Assembly (NCBI RefSeq): GCF_001696455.1
Contig: NZ_MAUJ01000003.1
Coordinates: forward strand, 448,735 to 512,734
Length of the DNA stretch: 64,000 bases
Origin: Pseudoalteromonas luteoviolacea
GTDB taxonomy: Bacteria; Pseudomonadota; Gammaproteobacteria; Enterobacterales; Alteromonadaceae
Direction of reading: 5' to 3'
Shown: piece after piece, positions 61,942 through 64,000 of the stretch
Layout: each line of letters begins with the position of its first letter
Numbering within the stretch: position 1 is the first letter of the stretch
Made by a program: the position numbers and the translations under genes
The notes under the pieces: model-generated
Seen by the model: the letters and a program-made list of their open reading frames with translations, nothing else
What the model was told of the DNA's origin: nothing
Databases searched by the model: none

Positions 61942-62748
61942 ATGGATAAAGCAGTTACATCAATAAGCCCAGAAGCGCACAGCGAAATCATGGCGCGTAT
62001 AAAAAAAGCTGAACAATCGCACAATGTAAAGGTCCTTTACGCAATTGAATCTGGCAGCCGCGCTTGGGGGTTTGCATCACCAAATAGCGATTATGATGTG
62101 CGCTTTATTTATGTTCATCCAAAAGATTGGTATTTGTCCGTGGTGTTAGAGGACAAACGTGATGTGATTGAATACCCGATAGTTGACGATATTGACATCA
62201 ATGGCTGGGACCTGCGCAAAGCACTTAAGCTTTTAAAAGCATCTAACCCTGCGGTAGGTGAATGGCTCAACTCACCGATTGTCTACATTAATGATGAAAA
62301 CTTTAAGTCGCAAGCACAGGCGTTATTTGCCCGCTACTACAGAACCGAGCGCGGTCTCTATCATTATATAAACATGGCTAAAAGCAACTATCGAGGCTAT
62401 CTCAAACAGGATAAGGTGCCTTTGAAAAAGTACCTGTATGTATTGCGTGCTCTATGCGCTGCAAGGTGGATTGAAAAACACGATAGTCCACCACCAATAG
62501 AGTTTACTGTGTTGGTAGAAGGTGTAATTGAAGACACACAGTTGCTTGCACAAATACACGCTGTTGTTGAGAAAAAACAACAAGCCACGGAAAAGTCATT
62601 GGTACCTAAAATAACGCCTTTAAACACGTTCATTGAGTCAGAGCTCGATTTTTTTGAAAACAATATCAATAAATCAGATAACCACGAGCAAGACCCAAGC
62701 TACTTAGACGCCTTTTTTCAACATAGACTGTCGCAAGCTACCAGTTAG
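61942..62748 (+). CDS. RlaP-type nucleotidyltransferase (RNA repair associated)
   Basis: The 268-residue protein has a polymerase-beta-like nucleotidyltransferase core: ESGSRAWGFASPNSDYDVRF with G-S and D-x-D, and a later acidic residue in DINGWDLRKAL. It matches the RlaP family, named for its association with RNA ligases; it may add or template nucleotides on damaged RNA. The ATG at 61942 is two bases after the rtcA stop, so it is the last gene of the operon. A copy of the 20-bp GATC repeat covers its stop codon. Confidence 0.85.
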   Translation: MDKAVTSISPEAHSEIMARIKKAEQSHNVKVLYAIESGSRAWGFASPNSDYDVRFIYVHPKDWYLSVVLEDKRDVIEYPIVDDIDINGWDLRKALKLLKASNPAVGEWLNSPIVYINDENFKSQAQALFARYYRTERGLYHYINMAKSNYRGYLKQDKVPLKKYLYVLRALCAARWIEKHDSPPPIEFTVLVEGVIEDTQLLAQIHAVVEKKQQATEKSLVPKITPLNTFIESELDFFENNINKSDNHEQDPSYLDAFFQHRLSQATS

Positions 62749-62763
62749 TAAAAATTTGATCTG
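62744..62763 (+). repeat. isolated GATC repeat over the RlaP stop codon
   Basis: GTTAGTAAAAATTTGATCTG matches the consensus fully. It overlaps the TAG stop at 62746-62748 and the start of the terminator-like hairpin behind it. Confidence 0.6.
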
Positions 62764-62787
62764 TAGTGGTAGTTATATACCACTACA
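62762..62787. terminator. hairpin between the rtc operon and LysR gene
   Basis: TGTAGTGGTA (62762-62771) pairs exactly with TACCACTACA (62778-62787) around GTTATA, at the convergent ends. The right arm includes the LysR stop codon. No T run follows. Confidence 0.55.
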
Positions 62788-63652
62788 ACAAGTTACAAAT
62801 CTCTTGCACCACTGTCTCGACGCGCTTTGGCCGCGATGAGCTTTGCCTTTTGCATAAATATACTGTTTCGAACACTGGCTGCGCTAAGCTATGAATGGCT
62901 ACCTTTGATTGCTGCGCAAAGGCTTCAACGGCGTGAGCAGGCAAAACAGTAAACCCAAATCCCATTGCAACAGGCTGTAAAATGAGGCCAATTTGATTCG
63001 AAAAGCCTTTCTTTTTTAACATATTTGCATGCCCAAATTCAGCATAGTTTGCGCCCAAGAGTAAACTTGCATGATGGTTGCCATCAGGATGGTCAATAAA
63101 ACCCAGTTCATTGAGGGATTGCCATGTAGGCTGTCCTGAGCCAGCAGGTGTTATGAGCAAAAGCTGCTCTTTAGCAATTGCCTCACTATGCACTTCTTCC
63201 AGCTGACTTTTTACCGTCATTAATCCAATATCGACTGATTTATTTGAAACCGCTTGCTCAATTTTCGTGTTCGGAGCAAAACGATGATCGATCACTAATT
63301 TCGGATACTTATCTTGCAAAGCCAGTAAGTAAGGGTACAACTTTAAACCCAAACTGCCGGGAGATTGAATACGCACACAGCCTTCAAAGGCGGGATCATC
63401 ACCAATTGTCTGCTCTAAATCAGTGAGATCATCAAGTATAGAACGCCCTCTAATATAGAGCTGTTCGCCGGCTTGGGATAACGAAAACTGCTTCTCTTCA
63501 CGTTGAATCAGCGTTTGTTTTAATTGCGCTTCTAACTTACTTATATGCTGACTTACGCCCGACTGCGTCATATGCAGTTTTTCAGCAGTCCGTGTGAAAT
63601 GCCCTATATCAGCAAGGGTACAAAATGTGCGCAACCATACCAAATTAATCAT
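62783..63652 (-). CDS. LysR family transcriptional regulator
   Basis: The 289-residue regulator has the LysR DNA-binding domain (WLRTFCTLADIGHFTRTAEKL, SGVSQHISKLEAQL) and the effector domain (VRIQSPGSLGLKLYPYL). It is divergent from the glyoxalase-like gene at 63744 and may regulate it. It converges with the rtc operon. Confidence 0.85.
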   Translation of the reverse strand: MINLVWLRTFCTLADIGHFTRTAEKLHMTQSGVSQHISKLEAQLKQTLIQREEKQFSLSQAGEQLYIRGRSILDDLTDLEQTIGDDPAFEGCVRIQSPGSLGLKLYPYLLALQDKYPKLVIDHRFAPNTKIEQAVSNKSVDIGLMTVKSQLEEVHSEAIAKEQLLLITPAGSGQPTWQSLNELGFIDHPDGNHHASLLLGANYAEFGHANMLKKKGFSNQIGLILQPVAMGFGFTVLPAHAVEAFAQQSKVAIHSLAQPVFETVYLCKRQSSSRPKRVETVVQEICNLL

Positions 63653-63743
63653 TACAAAACGTTATTGATTAAATAATAAATGATAATTTCACATTATAAC
63701 TCTGGATTTGTAATCTGCCCATAAATTATGAGGAGCACATATT

Positions 63744-64000
63744 ATGAACAAGGTATATCCACGCAACTTTTCCCACATTGGTATTTCAGTGCCAGATCTA
63801 GAAAAAGCAGTTAAGTTTTATACTGAGGTCCTAGGCTGGTATTTAATCATGGCACCCACAGAGATAACCGAAGATGACAGTGCAATCGGCGAGATGTGTA
63901 CGGATGTATTTGGTGCGGGCTGGTCACATTTTCGCATTGCACACCTCTCTACCGGAGATAGAATTGGCGTGGAGCTTTTTGAGTTCAAGAACCAAACGAA
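63744..64000 (+). CDS. VOC/glyoxalase family protein, 3' end cut by the window
   Basis: The frame from the ATG at 63744 (AGGAGCACAT upstream) runs to the window edge for 85 codons. The start SHIGISVPDLEKAVKFYTEVLGW is the vicinal-oxygen-chelate fold with a metal-ligand His, and GVELFEFKNQT carries the late Glu ligand. It may be a lactoylglutathione lyase or ring-cleavage-type enzyme. Divergent from the LysR gene, which may control it. Incomplete. Confidence 0.75.
   Translation, partial: MNKVYPRNFSHIGISVPDLEKAVKFYTEVLGWYLIMAPTEITEDDSAIGEMCTDVFGAGWSHFRIAHLSTGDRIGVELFEFKNQT

Overview
The window looks like the chromosome (or chromid) of a marine gammaproteobacterium of the Alteromonadales, most like Pseudoalteromonas. 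This is inferred from protein families and gene style (M3 lipoprotein peptidase, DUF3649/PepSY/DUF3325 iron set, PhoX with a diheme lipoprotein, Rof, SbcCD, RtcR-RtcBA) and from AT-rich intergenic DNA; no marker gene settles it. There is no phage, insertion sequence, CRISPR array or rRNA, and no fully canonical tRNA. The content is accessory metabolism, stress and repair genes, with few core housekeeping genes.

Region by region. 1-7.1 kb: small single-gene units (DUF998, PNPOx-like, GrpB, a TPR protein, a DUF952-cupin fusion, a frameshifted acetyltransferase, a lipin-like phosphatase, an unknown exported protein). 7.3-11.5 kb: a D-Ala-D-Ala dipeptidase, a two-gene ABC exporter and an ABC1/UbiB kinase. 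11.7-19.7 kb: a solute-binding protein, pirin, an alpha/beta hydrolase, a NYN protein, a divergent LysR/SDR pair, a GrpB-GNAT fusion, a GNAT, a DHFR-like reductase and a DJ-1 family protein. 20-28.2 kb: M3 peptidase, CheY-like receiver, Rof, GNAT, metallo-beta-lactamase fold enzyme, a repetitive lipoprotein and a TPR histidine kinase. 28.5-39 kb: a peroxiredoxin-glutaredoxin with a flavin disulfide reductase, a ribbon-helix-helix/micropeptide operon with a tandem operator, an isochorismatase/GlxA pair, chalcone isomerase/DUF3833, LysR/GNAT and a uracil-DNA glycosylase family protein. 39.3-41.6 kb: a three-gene iron operon behind a Fur box. 41.6-42.3 kb: a gene-free block with ten copies of a GATC-containing 20-bp bipartite repeat. 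42.3-54.3 kb: diheme lipoprotein, PhoX, lipocalin, a methyltransferase and sbcDC.

The most notable unit is at 54.3-62.8 kb. rtcR is divergent from a sigma-54 promoter, whose predicted transcript begins with hairpins and two tandem tRNA-like structures (the second with an encoded CCA). It then runs through a slipin with an internally repeated N-terminus, rtcB, rtcA and a RlaP-type nucleotidyltransferase. Together these form an inducible RNA-repair operon: RtcR would sense RNA damage products, RtcA would convert 3' ends, RtcB would ligate, and the nucleotidyltransferase and slipin are associated factors of unknown role. The tRNA-like leader suggests an RNA that the system senses, uses as decoy or substrate, or that acts like a bacterial Y RNA.

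The second notable signal is the 20-bp repeat (consensus GTTAGTAAAANNNTGATCTC). It is clustered at 41.6-42.3 kb and found again singly at 47.8 kb inside a coding sequence and at 62.7 kb over a stop codon. Both conserved halves flank a variable 3-bp core and every copy carries GATC, which fits iteron-like binding sites for a protein, possibly Dam-sensitive.
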